Below, in pieces: positions 22,086 through 33,525 of a DNA stretch of 64,000 nucleotides. The stretch covers positions 870,642 to 934,641 of the forward strand of contig BCJJ01000011.1 of assembly GCA_039545355.1 (NCBI GenBank), read 5' to 3'. Below the pieces are notes generated by a model. It searched no databases and was not told where the DNA came from. It worked only from the letters and a program-made list of their open reading frames with translations. Position 1 is the first letter of the stretch. Every line of letters begins with the position of its first letter. The translations under genes were made by a program, and so were the position numbers. The DNA is from Trichosporon coremiiforme. Lineage: Eukaryota; Basidiomycota; Tremellomycetes; Trichosporonales; Trichosporonaceae.

Positions 22086-23302
22086 ATGTCGCAGCCCCGC
22101 AAGTCCGTCTCGAGCCGGCGGCGGTCTGTCGTCAAGAAGTCCGAGTCGACGACGCCGACACCAGCGGCCAAGGAGCCGTCGCAGGTCGCGAGCTCGTCGA
22201 AGATGACGTTAGACATGCCGCCGCCCGACGTGCCCGAGTCGATAACATGGGACTACACGCCGCCAGAGCACCGACCCGTGCAAGAACTAAGCGAGGACGA
22301 CAAGGACCGCTTGATTCATGAGGTGAGTCTGCCTCAATCTTACAGCTTTTGCATGCGTATTGATGAGCTGATGGCAGCTCCTCAACTTTGCGCCGTTCAA
22401 TGTCCTGCACGATATCGCGGAGCATGCGCGATCACTGATCTATCCGACAGTCACGAGTGTGGAGCAGTGGGCGCAGATGATGGCGTCGGGGCGGCCAGAG
22501 TTTGAGCGCGAGGCCGAGGCGGGCTCGTACGCGCTCGAGACGCTGCTCGAGCAGCAGGTGGACAAGGCGTTCGACAAGTTTACCGCGTACTCGCTGCGCA
22601 ACATCTTCTCAGTTCCCGATGGCGTTGAGCTGGTCATGGTGAGTAGCACTGGCGTAGCGTGGGTTTCGGGGGGGGGGGGGGGGGGGGGGGGGTGGTTTCT
22701 CGCAGATCAGCTGTGTGGGAACCGGCAGTGACAGCTGACATCAGCCCTGGCACAAAGGCATCGACTTCACTCGCTCCCAGCACGTCGTGGACAACGGCGG
22801 AGAAGAGGTATTACAGGGACGACTCGACGCCCTGCGCGCCAAGATAGAGCAGGCGAAGTACACGCGACACCGGCTGATCCTTGCTGAAGCAGTGCTGGAC
22901 AAGAAGCTGCGCATGGCCGAGATGCGCCGGAAGGAGGTCGGATTCGTAAACGACCTCATCGTCGAGGCTGGACGTAAGTCACTCTGTGCAACCTTGCCTG
23001 GCCCCGTGGGGATAGAGCTGACAACAGTGCACCCGCTTAACGAGCACACGCGCAGTATCGCCTCGTCCCTCTCCTCTCTGCACTCGACGCTGGCGTCCCT
23101 CGACCCCGCCGACGTGCCTGCTCCACCAGCGGGTGGCGAGGCGGACGCCTGGGAGGCAGGGCGACAGGCGTACCTCCGCTGGGCACTTGGACGGGCTATG
23201 GCGGAACACGGCGACCGGGGCGCGGACGAACTGGCCCAGATCGAGAAGGACGTCGAGGAAGTCGGAGACGTGGCGGACCTGGAGGCACAGACGAGGCGGT
23301 AG
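22086..23302 (+). CDS. MTW1: Kinetochore protein Mtw1/Mis12
   Basis: Subunit of the MIND/Mis12 complex that links inner centromere proteins to the outer kinetochore. Four exons. The basic Ser-rich N-terminus (RKSVSSRRRSVVKKS) ends at the first intron after LIHE. Exon 2 carries the Mis12 head: LLNFAPFNVLHDIAEHARSL, then LETLLEQQVDKAFDKFTAYS and LRNIFSVPDGVELVM. Exon 3 continues PWHKGIDFT and a long coiled coil (LRAKIEQAKYTRHRL ... MAEMRRKEVGFVNDL). Exon 4 closes with LHPLNEHTRSIASSLSSLHS and an acidic helix. All introns have AGCTGAC-type or similar branch motifs. Intron 2 contains a 25-G homopolymer. Length of about 340 residues fits the family. Confidence 0.92.
22668..22692. repeat. Homopolymer of 25 G inside MTW1 intron 2
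   Basis: Uninterrupted G-run in the transcribed strand, between the GTGAGT donor and the AGCTGACATCAG acceptor. Its length is probably variable and may be partly an assembly artefact. Confidence 0.9.
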
Positions 23303-23534
23303 CGTCGCCAGAAGTCTGCGTCTCAATCGAGCAGGCGTATTTTTCGTTTCTAGGTTATCACCGCACGCCCATCGAATACTGTAGGAGGGCCGTGTTGGTT
23401 GTCGGGAGGTTGAAGTCTTGTCTCGTCATGTTCAGAGAGTGAGGAGGAACGGGTACTGTATGTTCTTGAAAATGTACATCTGTTGATATGATATCCCAAA
23501 CTCTACAAGGTCTATGACGTGGCGCCTGCTGTGA

Positions 23535-25491
23535 CTATGTGGCCATGACGGCGACGAGGCGGAAATGGCTCGAGTCCGGCTCCAAGGGATGGCTCGAGTT
23601 GGCTGCGATCTCACATGTAACATAGTGCGCTCCCTTGGTGACGCGCTGGTCGATATACTTGACACTGAGCTGGTCAGCAACCCAAAGGTCTTCGGATGGG
23701 AGGGAGAGCATCGCTCGTCCATACTCACACAGCCATGTTGTACGCCCGCGACCAGTACCCAGACAACCGGACCGCTCCCTTTTCGTTGTCGTCGACCCAG
23801 CATAGCGCGTCGCCAAGCGAGTACTGTGCCGAGCGGAAGTAGTAAATCGCCACGCTGGGGTAAGCTTCTGCCATCACTCGCAACAGCTTGCATGCCAACC
23901 AGAGACTACTCACCGACCTGCGTTGACCTGAATGTCGACCGTGATCCTGCTTCCCGGTGTGTCGCTGATCCAGTAATGCTTCGCGTCATGCCAGTCCCAC
24001 GCCCTCCAGCCCTCGGCGATTCGGGGTGCCATGGGGTGTTCCTTGTCATTCGCGTCGGCGCAGAACGGCTTTGGCTGCAGCGTGTGTAGGACCTTGTCGC
24101 CAGTCTCTGGATCCGGCTGCTCCGGGTCCACGAACAGCTCGAGCGGCGTGAACATGCCCAGAGAGCGCACGGCGTAGGGGCTGGTCGGGAGGGCAAAGTG
24201 CCGCTTCTCGTCCCCGATCGCGTGCATCTCCTCCAGAGACCAGGTCCGTTCCCAGTCGTCCGGGACTCGGGTCCAGTCGATACTTCCCGGAGGTTGGGCT
24301 ACGTCCTTGTCCACCTCGACGAAGAAGGTCGATGGCTCGGTCGACGCGAGCGTCAGTTTCGAGTCTGGGACGCTAGGGAGTCCATGTCGCGCAAGCTCGC
24401 ACAGCTGGCCCTCGAGATAGCTGATCACGATGTCGGCTAAGAGTCTGTGGCCACGCGCGTTCGGGTGCAGCCGGTCGGAGAGGAAGAATGCCTCGGCCGT
24501 GCTCTTCGGGTAGCGTGCATAGTGGTCGAAGATGACGCGCTTCAGTGACACATACGGCACGTCGAAGTAGTTGGCTATCGGGACGTGGAAGACCTGCGGG
24601 TCCGCCCAGCCTTGCTCTTGCGCCACCTTCGGCGCCCATGCTCCCAGGATGAGAAGGGCGGGCTCGTTTGGCAGTTCGAGCAGGACGCGGATCAGCTGGT
24701 CGAAGAAGTGCATGTAGGTTGTATCGCTGGAGTCAGATTGAGCGAGGGAAAAGGGAGCACTCACGCCTGGTCGTTCACGTCGAACTCGAGAATGATGAGA
24801 TCCGCATCCTTGGCAAGGTGGTGCGTCTGTCGTCAGCTTGTCCTCAAAATGGCAACTCACCCCACAGAAAGCAAAGTAACTGCTGTCAATGCCTCCAATG
24901 GCCGAGTTAACCGTATTGATCCTCGACTGCTATTAGCTGACAGCGACACAGCCCAAGCTCACGTTCGGGAACGACTCCTTGAACCACTCATTCACGACTG
25001 AGTGATAGCAACCGGGGCCCGCCGGATCACCCTCTGGATGCTCGGGGGTCGGGTGCACACCGCGGCAGGCGGAGACTGGGTGTCAGCTTATCAGTCGAAT
25101 TCAAGCTGTCTTCCGACGTACCACTTCCACCGAGCACACCGATTGTCAGGTCCATGCCCTGGTTCAGCCTCGCGAGGAGGTTTCGCATCCTCGCTCCACT
25201 CCCTTCAACGAGCCGAGATGCTCTCAGCGCATGCTCGCCATAGACGTCACACAGGTGTCGACCACGCGCCGTCGTTCCGCAAATACAGTCTGGCAGATAG
25301 GCTGTCTCGGGGACCGGCTCCTTAGGGTTGATCTGCAGCTGCACCTTCGGCAGCGCGGGGAGGTCGGGCAGCGACTCGTAGTGCGGCGACAGGTGCGCGT
25401 AGAACACGAGCATTGAGGCGGGCACGAAAAGGGCCAGGAGCCAGACGTACCGCCTCAATCGCCGGGGGTTCACCACCATGTCCGAGGTCAT
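23535..25491 (-). CDS. SGNH-hydrolase-fold type II membrane protein
   Basis: Basidiomycete single-pass membrane protein with a luminal or extracellular GDSL/SGNH hydrolase-like domain, of the type found in capsule-associated fungal proteins. Substrate unknown. Start 25491 (MTSDMVVNPRRLRRY). A signal-anchor helix follows (VWLLALFVPASMLVFYAHL, residues 16-34). Block I is GMDLTIGVLGGS-VSACRG with the presumed nucleophile Ser, split by an intron. Next come YHSVVNEWFKESFPN, NTVNSAIGGIDSSYFAFCG and DADLIILEFDVND (block III-like). The DxxH pair is DRLHPNARGH. A C-terminal beta-rich extension (WRAWDWHDAKHYWISDTPGS ... GYWSRAYNMAV) may form an accessory domain. Six or more introns of about 40-70 nt. 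Golgi or cell-surface polysaccharide O-acetyl chemistry is plausible but inferred. The family fold is reasonably sure. Confidence 0.82.
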
Positions 25492-26086
25492 CGTGACATG
25501 CGGCCGTGAGCGGTGAGCGGGGCGAGGAAGGCGGAGCGGGGAGCTATGATGGCTTGGCGGGTGGAGGCCGTTGGAGGTTGCTGAGAGCACGTTCTCGAAT
25601 TGGGTTCTATCAATAACGGCTGCCGTAAGACGGAGTGTAACAGTCGAAGAGGAGAATGGCGACTGGACCAGTAGTGCTTGCCGCGAGTTGAACCGCGGAT
25701 GTTAGAGTTAGAGAGGTTGTGACTTTGCGGTCGATAATGAAGACGCCGAATCACGAAATTAAGTAGTGAATCAACTGATAACGCCCAGTCAGGGGCCTAA
25801 CGCGTGCCGCCGGGCCAGGCCTTACGCACTACGGGCGAGAAGACATCGACGCGTGTCTGAGCGTCTCCGTGAAGCACTGTGCACCAACTGACGGCGATCT
25901 GTGCTATCTGTGCGTGCGACGAGGCCGTGATGTGCGCTTCGCAGACGTTCCGGTGCTCAATTGGTCTGTCAGGAGCGACTCTTGACAGCGCCACAATCAT
26001 ATTACACTTTCATTCATTCGGACAACTTATTATGCAATGGCTTCTGCGCACACGTACACGCTATGGACACGGACACCACACGAAGC
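25492..26086. other. Intergenic region between the SGNH and Gln/Asn-rich genes
   Basis: About 600 bp holding the SGNH gene promoter side (25492 onward) and the 3' flank of the next minus-strand gene. No coding signal or RNA gene recognised. Confidence 0.5.
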
Positions 26087-27194
26087 TTAGATGTTGGGCT
26101 CGTCGTCGTTGTTGCTCGACGTGAAGCCGAGGTTCTGTCCCCTGAACTGCGAGTTGACGTCCTGGCCGTCCTCTGTGAGCGGGTCAGCACACATCCAAGA
26201 GCTGGAGCTGGGTGAGCCTCAGGATCTACTCACCGCCGTCCTTGCGGTAGCCGGGGGTGCTGGCGCCGGTCTTGGTGCCCGAGTTGTCGATGTCGTCCGA
26301 GCCGTCGTAGCTGGCCGAGTTGTCACCCTCGCCCATCTGGTTCTGAAGGGTAAGCTTGCGTATCAAGTACTTCTTGGAGCTCGTTGGAGACAGTGACGAG
26401 GCTCAAGAGTGATCAGGTGCGGCGGCGGCCGTGCCCTAAGACGCCTGCAGGCGCCGCCACCACCATCACCTAGAGCCTCGTCGTCGTCGCCCTCGGCAGC
26501 CCAATCAACTCACAGCGCGCGAGTAGGCAGAGCCCTGAGCGTTGCGTCCGAAGCCACCAGAGGCAGAGCCTGCTACGTCAGCGGTCCGGTCTTTCAGCGG
26601 GGAGAGGGGAGTGGCTCTGGTGTGTGTTCCCCGCTCTAGGAAGAGTGCTGCACGTTACTTTGGCGGCGCGGACAGGGCATTGAGGTCAGAAGCCGTCGCA
26701 CCTCGACGCCCTGCCCATCATGCTTCCCTTCCCTTCCGGTCATATGCGCTCCCGTGTGATGTGTTCCGTGTGTGCCCCGCGTTCCCCGTCTGCCTCCTTC
26801 CTCCGGCTTCCCGGCTCTTCAGCCCGGTGCTCTCCACCTCGCCCCGTACTATTCGCAAGCTCGCTCAGACTGCATTGGATGATGAACGCCGCTGTGCAAA
26901 CGTGTTGCCCCGGACAGAGATAGAAAGGAAGATGAATGGTGCTACGGAATGATGGTGAGCTTACGCACTGTCGTTGGCGCCGTAGCCAGAGTAGTTGGAC
27001 TGGTTGTTCTCCTCCGAGGTCGAGTTGAGGTTGTTGCCCTGCGAGTCCTTGGCGAGGTTGCCGCCGAAGCCCTGGCCGGTGACGGCACCGTACTGACCCT
27101 TCTCGCCGAACTGGCCCTCGGAGACCTGGGGCTGCTGCGAGTTGTTGCCGGACATGTTGTCGTTGTTGTTGTTCTGGTTGTTGTTGTAGTTGTC

Positions 27195-27236
<42 letters not shown>

Positions 27237-27944
27237 GTTCTGGTTGTCGTTGTTGTTGTACGACGACTGGTTCTGCTGCTGCTGCTGGTTGTTGTTGTCG
27301 CCCTGCTGCTGCTGCTGGTTCTGGTTGTTGTTCTGCTGGTTCTGCTGGTTCTGAGCCTGGTTGGGGTTGATGCCAAGGAAGCCTTCGACGGTCTTGATGT
27401 CGACGCCGGTCTGTCTGGGTCAGTGGGTGGATGAGAGGATGAGTGGGTGTTGTGAAACGCACGTAGCTCTCTGTTATGTGTCAGCTGGCAGCTCGGCAAT
27501 GCGGGGGGAAGGGGTCGGTGAGGTCACCAGGTCACGTTGTGTGTGGGGTCCGGGTCGGGGGAACGCGAGGAGCCGGCCGGTTGCGGTTGGACGATTGACC
27601 GTCCGGCTAAAGTGGGGGACCTCCTTGCATGGGACACTCACTGAACTGCTCGCCGTACTTGTTGGTGATCTCCTGGCCCTTCTCAGACGCGAGGAACTCC
27701 TGCGCCTTACCCGACTTGATGAAGTCCTGCGCCTGGTTGAGAAGCTGCGGCGGGTTAGCTACCGCGCGCCGTCGTCTTCCCGTTGCTGCCGCTGCCGTTG
27801 CGTCATAACACCGCACAAACAAAGGCACACCGCAGAGGCACGCGAAGGTTAGGGTTTGCCGCCTTTCAGCTGTGCGTCTCTGTCTGTGCCCCGCAGCTCA
27901 TACGTGATCCAGGATCAACGTCACAGAGTACTCACGTTGTCCAT
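26087..27944 (-). CDS. Gln/Asn-rich intrinsically disordered protein
   Basis: I do not recognise this family. The minus-strand model starts at 27944 with a three-codon exon (MDN). A helical exon follows (LLNQAQDFIKSGKAQEFLAS and EKGQEITNKYGEQF), then an apparent 8-nt micro-exon (AGAGCTAC near 27467-27474). Exon 4 (about 27412-26975) opens TGVDIKTVEGFLGINPNQ and turns into a long run of Gln and Asn, including (NQ)n tracts, then a Gly/Ser/Asn/Tyr-rich section (QSNYSGYGANDS). After a 400-nt intron come GSASGGFGRNAQGSAYSRA, NQMGEGDNSASYDGSDDID, and the end near FTSSNNDDEPNI. Composition is prion-like and resembles low-complexity RNA-granule or stress proteins. That role is inference. The exon chain is supported by good splice signals and continuous frame. 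Confidence 0.7.
27170..27360. repeat. Hexanucleotide/trinucleotide repeat coding for Gln/Asn
   Basis: CTGGTT hexamers repeat about nine times near 27190-27235, flanked by GTT and CTG runs. On the minus strand they read AAC-CAG, giving the (NQ)n tract. A likely site of length variation between strains. Confidence 0.85.
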
Positions 27945-29206
27945 TGTGAAAGGTGTGCGTGTACGTGGCGGTAGTGAGAAGAGTAGTTTTGCTAGAGAGG
28001 AAGACGGGGACGCCTACGTGCATATGTACTGGTCCTGCTGAGCTGGCCAGCGGAAAGCGCAGCCTATGGGCTCAGCAAGGGTGCCGATCCTCTCGATCTT
28101 TCCGACGACAGTGCGCCATAGCTGCCCTTGCTGGCCCTTGGGACGCTCATCAAGAGCGCCTCACGAGCTACTGCGCACGTACGAGCACCAATCGTCTCGC
28201 TCGATCATGCTCCTAACATCAAGCCAAATGCAGCCAGAGCGGTCCGTGAGTCAGGCATCCTCAGGCATAGCCAGGCCAACGTCAGGTGGATCGCCTGCGT
28301 CAGGGAAGAAGCTCTGCCGGGTGGCGGCCGCATCGCGCGTGATTGGACCACCCGTGCACTCGACACACTCTGCACCCGCCGTTCCTATCACCAGAGGCTA
28401 TTTGCGATGCCGGCGTGCCCACTTGAGCGTGCTTCGCGCCGGTCTGCGGATGCCTGGTGAGTCTGACGATAGGTCACGTCTGCATGTTGTAATTATCTGC
28501 AGAGAGGCACAGCCGACGTACGACGGTGACGTTGGGGGAAGATGTGTGCCAGGATCGCGAGAACAAACTTCTAATTCACCCGCTTCAACAGCCCTTGCGT
28601 CCCAGGACTAAAGCAGAGCACGGGCCGTCGATCAAGTGCCGCAACCGCCGTGCTGTCCGCGCGTAGAGCGACTACACGCGTCGACCGTGTCCCTGCGCTC
28701 CCTACCAATCAATCGAGTTGGCAGGGATGACCGTAACGATGACCCGGGCCTAGCTGAGTGCGCGGGATGCGTCCGAGCCTTGTGTTACGTCGGGTGCCTC
28801 GCATACTTCAACCAATACATATTGAACGGCTGTTGCATTCCTAATCCTTGAGCCCGTGGCGGTCACGAGATATGCCTTGGACGCCTCACACACCATTGAC
28901 CCAGAACCGAGTTCAGTGCGTTCCGGAACCACGGTATGCATCTCGGTCGGAGATCTGCAGATCATCGCCCAGCCAAAGTACCAATGTCGCAGTCTCACGG
29001 ACAATGATTGATCTCCGTAAAATGGGTGGCGAATATGCACGCGACTTCTGCGTGGCGGGATTATGATATTTCCGCCACGTGAGCGTCATGGCGAGCAGTC
29101 GCGCTGACGCATGAGATCAGCTAGACGTAGCGCACATTGACGTCGATTCTACGAGCATCCAAGCCATCCTTCTCGTCCTTATACCCGCATAGACAACTGG
29201 GCAACG
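27945..29206. promoter_or_regulatory. Divergent intergenic region before RPN8
   Basis: About 1.26 kb between the starts of the Gln/Asn-rich gene and RPN8, so it holds both promoters. Only short incoherent open frames are present. I looked for a PACE-like proteasome element (GGTGGCAAA) and saw no clear copy. Confidence 0.45.
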
Positions 29207-30546
29207 ATGCCCGGCCTTACAACAGCTCAGGTACGTATCGCTGTAGCTAGAGCCATTCCGCCGCAACTTAGCTGACCCACCAGGTTAACGAGCTCTCAGC
29301 AACGAATGTGTGAGTCATCAACAACGATCACCGGTTATCGTGGCCACTCGACGGGGAAGACCCATTTTGAATTGGGATTCGGACAGCCGCTGACAGTGTT
29401 TAGTGTTATTCACCCTCTAGTTCTGCTCAGCGTCGTGGACCACGCTGCGCGTGTCCCGCTTCCCAACAAGAAGCGAGTTCTCGGCGTGCTTCTCGGACAG
29501 GATGACGGCAACACGATCAACGTCGCGAACTCGTTCGCCGTGCCCTTTGAGGAGGACGACAAGGACCCGAAGACGTTCTTCCTCGACCTCGACTACGTGG
29601 AGGAGATGTGGCGGATGTTCAGGAAGGTCAACGGTGAGTGGGACGAGGTGCAGGTGTCGAGACACAGATGTGATGGTGGTGGCGGGCCGCCAGTAGCTCG
29701 CGATTATACGCATGGATTTAGCTGACAGTCAGCGAAGGAGCGTCCGATAGGTTTCTACCACACGGGACCGCGCCTGCGCTCGTCCGACCTCGAGATCACG
29801 GAATTGTTCAAGCGCTTCTGCCCGCGACCTGTGATGGTGATTGTCGACGTTCGTGCGCACGGAGGACGCGGAGACACCGGTATCCCGACCGACGCGTACT
29901 TTGCTGTCGAGGAAATTCGCGACGACGGAACCGCGACGCAGCGGACGTTCACGCACGTGCCGACGTCGATCGAGGCTGAGGAGGCTGAGGAAATTGGTGT
30001 CGAGCACCTGCTGCGCGATATCTCATCATCGTCTGCGGCTGCGAGCTCGTCGCTGCTCACGACGCAGAGCCTGTCGAACCGCGTTTCGGCGCAGCTCGAC
30101 TCGCTCCGTGGCCTGCACGCTCGCTTGAAGGAGATCTCGGAGTACCTGAACGACGTGCGCAAGGGCAAGATGCCGGTCAACCACCAGATCATCTACCAGG
30201 TGCAGGAGATTGTCGGCCTTCTTCCCCAGCTCGGCGGCGATGTCGATCTCGGCAAGGCCTTCCGCGTCCAGGTCAACGACCAGAATGTCATGGTGTACCT
30301 CGGTCTGCTGATCCGGACTGTCCAGGCTCTCCACGATCTGAGTAAGTCACTGCAGCTAAGTCACAATGGGCGTTTAGCTAACCAACAGTTGACAACCGTA
30401 TCGCCAACGCGCAGCAGGAGATCGACGACTCCAAGTCGGCCGAGGAGAAGAAGACGGAAGCTGCCGCCGAGGCCGCGGGCGTCAAGGCCGAGGACGTAAA
30501 GCGTGCGAAGCAGGAGAACGCCGACGACAAGGACGCCAAGAAGTAG
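29207..30546 (+). CDS. RPN8: 26S proteasome regulatory subunit Rpn8 (MPN domain)
   Basis: Non-catalytic MPN subunit of the 19S lid, partner of the deubiquitinase Rpn11. Two short 5' exons (MPGLTTAQ; VNELSATNV) precede the MPN domain: VIHPLVLLSVVDHAARVPLP, KRVLGVLLGQDDGNTINVAN and SFAVPFEEDDKDPKTFFLD. After an intron come RPIGFYHTGPRLRSSDLEI, VMVIVDVRAHGGRGDTGIPT and FTHVPTSIEAEEAEEIGVEH, which is diagnostic of Rpn8/PSMD7. The HxHx10D JAMM triad is absent, as expected for Rpn8. The C-terminal helical region (LHARLKEISEYLNDVRKGKM) mediates lid bundling, and a Lys/Glu/Ala tail ends in DAKK. At least four introns. About 335 residues. Confidence 0.96.
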
Positions 30547-31828
30547 TAGACCGGTAGAAGTTTGTACTTTATGCACATCATGGTTACACCAGGGCCAAAC
30601 GGACCGGCATTTCAGCAGCCCTGCGTCGTACATATCAGCTCGCTCTGTATAACTCCTCGGTTCGTGTGGACGCTCATGTGCCGCACGTGACCGATCGACG
30701 GGATTGTCGTTACCATAGGGCTTGGTTGATGGGAGACCGACCGGAGGACTAAACCCGGGGAATAGCGCAGTCCGCATGATAGGCGAAAGCGTCGGGAGAT
30801 TGACGACACTTGACGAGTGGAGAAGGCGGAGAGGTCACGAGATCAACCCGACCAAGCTCGGGAGAGTCGGACAGACGGAGATGAGCGATGATTTCAGAGG
30901 TCTGTGGAGCCGAGAGCCGAGATCGGTGGCGCCTCCCCTCATACCCTCATGCCTCGTCGCTCAGTGCGTGCTGCCCCGTGGTTCACTAGACTGATGGAAG
31001 GATTGGCCTTTGGCCAGTTACAACCCTAGCATCTTTTGGGTCAAGATCCGGTCTGTGGATTTAATTGAGGCGTGCTCGTGGGCGTGGGGGGATGATGGAC
31101 GTTAGACACAGCGGAAGTGATCGAACGCCAGTAAAACAAGGCCGAGACGATGCGCCTACCGATGAGAAGTACTGCAGTTCTGCAGAGCATGTACTCTTCC
31201 ATTGGAAGAGGGATGTAATACCATCGACCTTGGAGCTGGATGTACGCTGTGAGGGTATGGGTGTACGCTGCAAGAGCAGGAAGTAGGAATTGAACAGGCA
31301 GAACCGTCGTTTCGGTGTGCTCGGTAACCTTACACAGCTCGATCAGTTGAAGCATCAAGCACTTCTGGCATCCCGTTCGGTGACGCTGTGGTGTGCGTAG
31401 TCACAGCGATGTGATTGCTCGCCACTCAATCGTCGTATGAGTCCCCACACCAACCCCAGACCCGCGATCTTGGCAACGATCACCATGACAAGTCTCCCCG
31501 CACCGTCGTTCAATTAGAGTCCAGAAGAAGATCAGTAAGCATGTCCTCGTACTCATGGCCGGACCGTGGATACGCGAGCGAGCGAGTCGAGTTGATCACG
31601 CGGAGGTGCGTCAGCGAATGAGTTGGGAGAGACGTGAGTCATCGACGTCATATCACACCTGAGCAGCGGCACGGCGGGGGAGGCACGGAGTGGGGGTGGC
31701 TCTGGTGTCCGGATCGGCGTGTCTCTGCCTCCACCACCACCAGACTTGGCGCATGCGGGACCGATGCAGGCGTAGCTAGCGTCTGCAAGCGCCGGCGGGA
31801 AGTGGAGGAGAAGAGAAGGTACAGCCGC

Positions 31829-31863
31829 GGGGGGAGGGGGGGGGGCAGGGGAAGCGGGGGCGG
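31829..31863 (+). other. G-rich block with G-quadruplex potential
   Basis: Runs of six, ten, four, five and three G are separated by one to four bases on the plus strand, fulfilling the usual four-tract rule for a quadruplex. Function unknown. Confidence 0.6.
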
Positions 31864-32472
31864 GCAGTCACAGGAACCACAGACAGACGCCCGCAGCAGG
31901 GCCCCACCCTCTTTGCATTACCGCACTGGGAGAAATCCTTATCTTAACCCGGGGCAGATATTCCCAACCCCTCCTCAGCTCTTATCGGGCCAATCAAATC
32001 GAGTGTCCGCACCTGACGCAGGTCATGTGCTCATCGGCGTGCCCCTCTGAATGCACACTAGCCGCATGCTCCGCAACCTCTTGAGCCAGTGGAATGTTGA
32101 GGCAGGATGCATTGGCAACGCGTGCCCCCTTCCTCCAAGTCCTCTGCCGCCTTGCGCCTCGGCTCCCTCGTCTAAGACTTGTTTCTGCGGATCGAGCTGC
32201 AGGCACACTCGCACACTCGCGACATTTTCGAATAACCCCTTCGCTCGTCAAGGTTTGCTGGATCATCGCAAGGGAGCCGCTAAATGCAACTACCGGAGGA
32301 GACCGGTGCCGGGGTACAGGTGCATGGCCCGCGGCCTCGATCGCATGACGACAGACAGACTGCGAAACGCAAGATGTCTCCTATCTCAGCCGCCGGTGGC
32401 TTTGTCATGGTCGTCGCCGCCAGAGCCTTGTAGCCAGCAGGCCTCGAGGACCGGCCGGCACTTGGATCTCGC

Positions 32473-32478
32473 TATAAA
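32473..32478 (+). promoter_or_regulatory. TATA box (TATAAA) for the gene at 32648
   Basis: TATAAA lies 175 bp upstream of the start codon and is followed by a C/A/T-rich leader, a normal fungal core promoter arrangement. Confidence 0.6.
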
Positions 32479-32647
32479 TTGAGGGAATGCTCGTCGTCTC
32501 TCCCCAACCATCTCATCTCTGCACCACCACTCGACACACATCGCACATTGCATACCCCGACCACAAGCAGTTAAAGCCAACCGTTCTCACAACCCAGTCC
32601 TCGCACTTTCAAGTCACTTCAAGCACCCTTCAACTCCACAAACCAAC

Positions 32648-32996
32648 ATGCTGTCCCTCCGCGCCGCTCTCCGCGTCCCCCGCGCCGTCGCCTCGCTGCA
32701 CACGACTGCCATGGCTCCCCGCCCCGAGGCTCGTCCCCCCTCTGACGGCTCTGGGCCCCTGTTCACGACCCCCTTCGAGATCCAGATGGGCTACCGCGAC
32801 GCCGACAAGGAGGCCAAGGATGACAAGAAGCAGGCTGGAACGGACAAGATGAACAAGATGAAGGGAGGCAAGAGCTTCCAGGACCTCAGGAAGCAGCACG
32901 ACGTGAGTGTTGTCGAGCTGGAGGGGCTGGTCGCCAACAGCGAGCTGCAGCTCAGCACCGAATATGGGAGCTAACAAGCAGGAGGGCCGCGACTAA
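32648..32996 (+). CDS. Small mitochondrial-type protein (89 aa)
   Basis: I do not recognise the family. Exon 1 (32648-32902) and a five-codon exon 2 (32982-32996) join in phase through GTGAGT and AACAAGCAG. The N-terminus (LSLRAALRVPRAVASLHTT) has regularly spaced Arg and no acids, typical of a mitochondrial presequence. The mature part is short, hydrophilic and Lys/Asp-rich (DADKEAKDDKKQAGTDKMNK), ending RKQHDEGRD. Strong upstream signals (TATA box, pyrimidine-rich leader, AACCAACATG context) suggest high expression. A role as a mitochondrial accessory subunit is possible, but nothing in the sequence proves it. Confidence 0.72.
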
Positions 32997-33525
32997 GTTA
33001 CTCGCTATCAACACCCCTTCGAGTACACTCGCCCAGCATCCTCGTTCCGCACCTCGCAATCTCACGCCCGTCCCGACGGCCGGCCGATGACGCCGCTCAC
33101 TCAACATAACCATCAATCATCACGGCGCACATCACGCACGCCACGCATCCGTGCCCAGCGCACGCCCAATCATTCACATTCAACTCGCATACGCACAGTC
33201 TGTAGCCACACTCTGGCCAAAACACGGCCGCTCAACGCGTCCACGCCTGCCACTAGTCACCATGTCCGGATAACGAGGTCGATGGAGATGTTCAGAAGTT
33301 CAGAAGTGTTAGTAGTCAGAAGTAAATGAAGAAAGCAAAGGCAAGAAGGGAAGGATTGGTTGTAAATCGTAAAATGCAATGCAGTTATGTATCTATGCTT
33401 TGTGATCCTGCTGCCCATCCTCCTGAGGTACGAGTCGGCGACGAAGGAGCAACCTTGCAGCGCGATGAGAGTGGAAAAGCTCCGTGGTGTCGCAACTCCA
33501 GCTCGCTCTCGCAAGCCATCGCCGT

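Larger units (their letters stand above)
30547..32647. other. Gene-free stretch after RPN8
   Basis: About 2.1 kb with no supported gene. Contains a G-rich block at 31829-31863 and, toward the right end, the promoter of the small gene at 32648. Confidence 0.5.
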
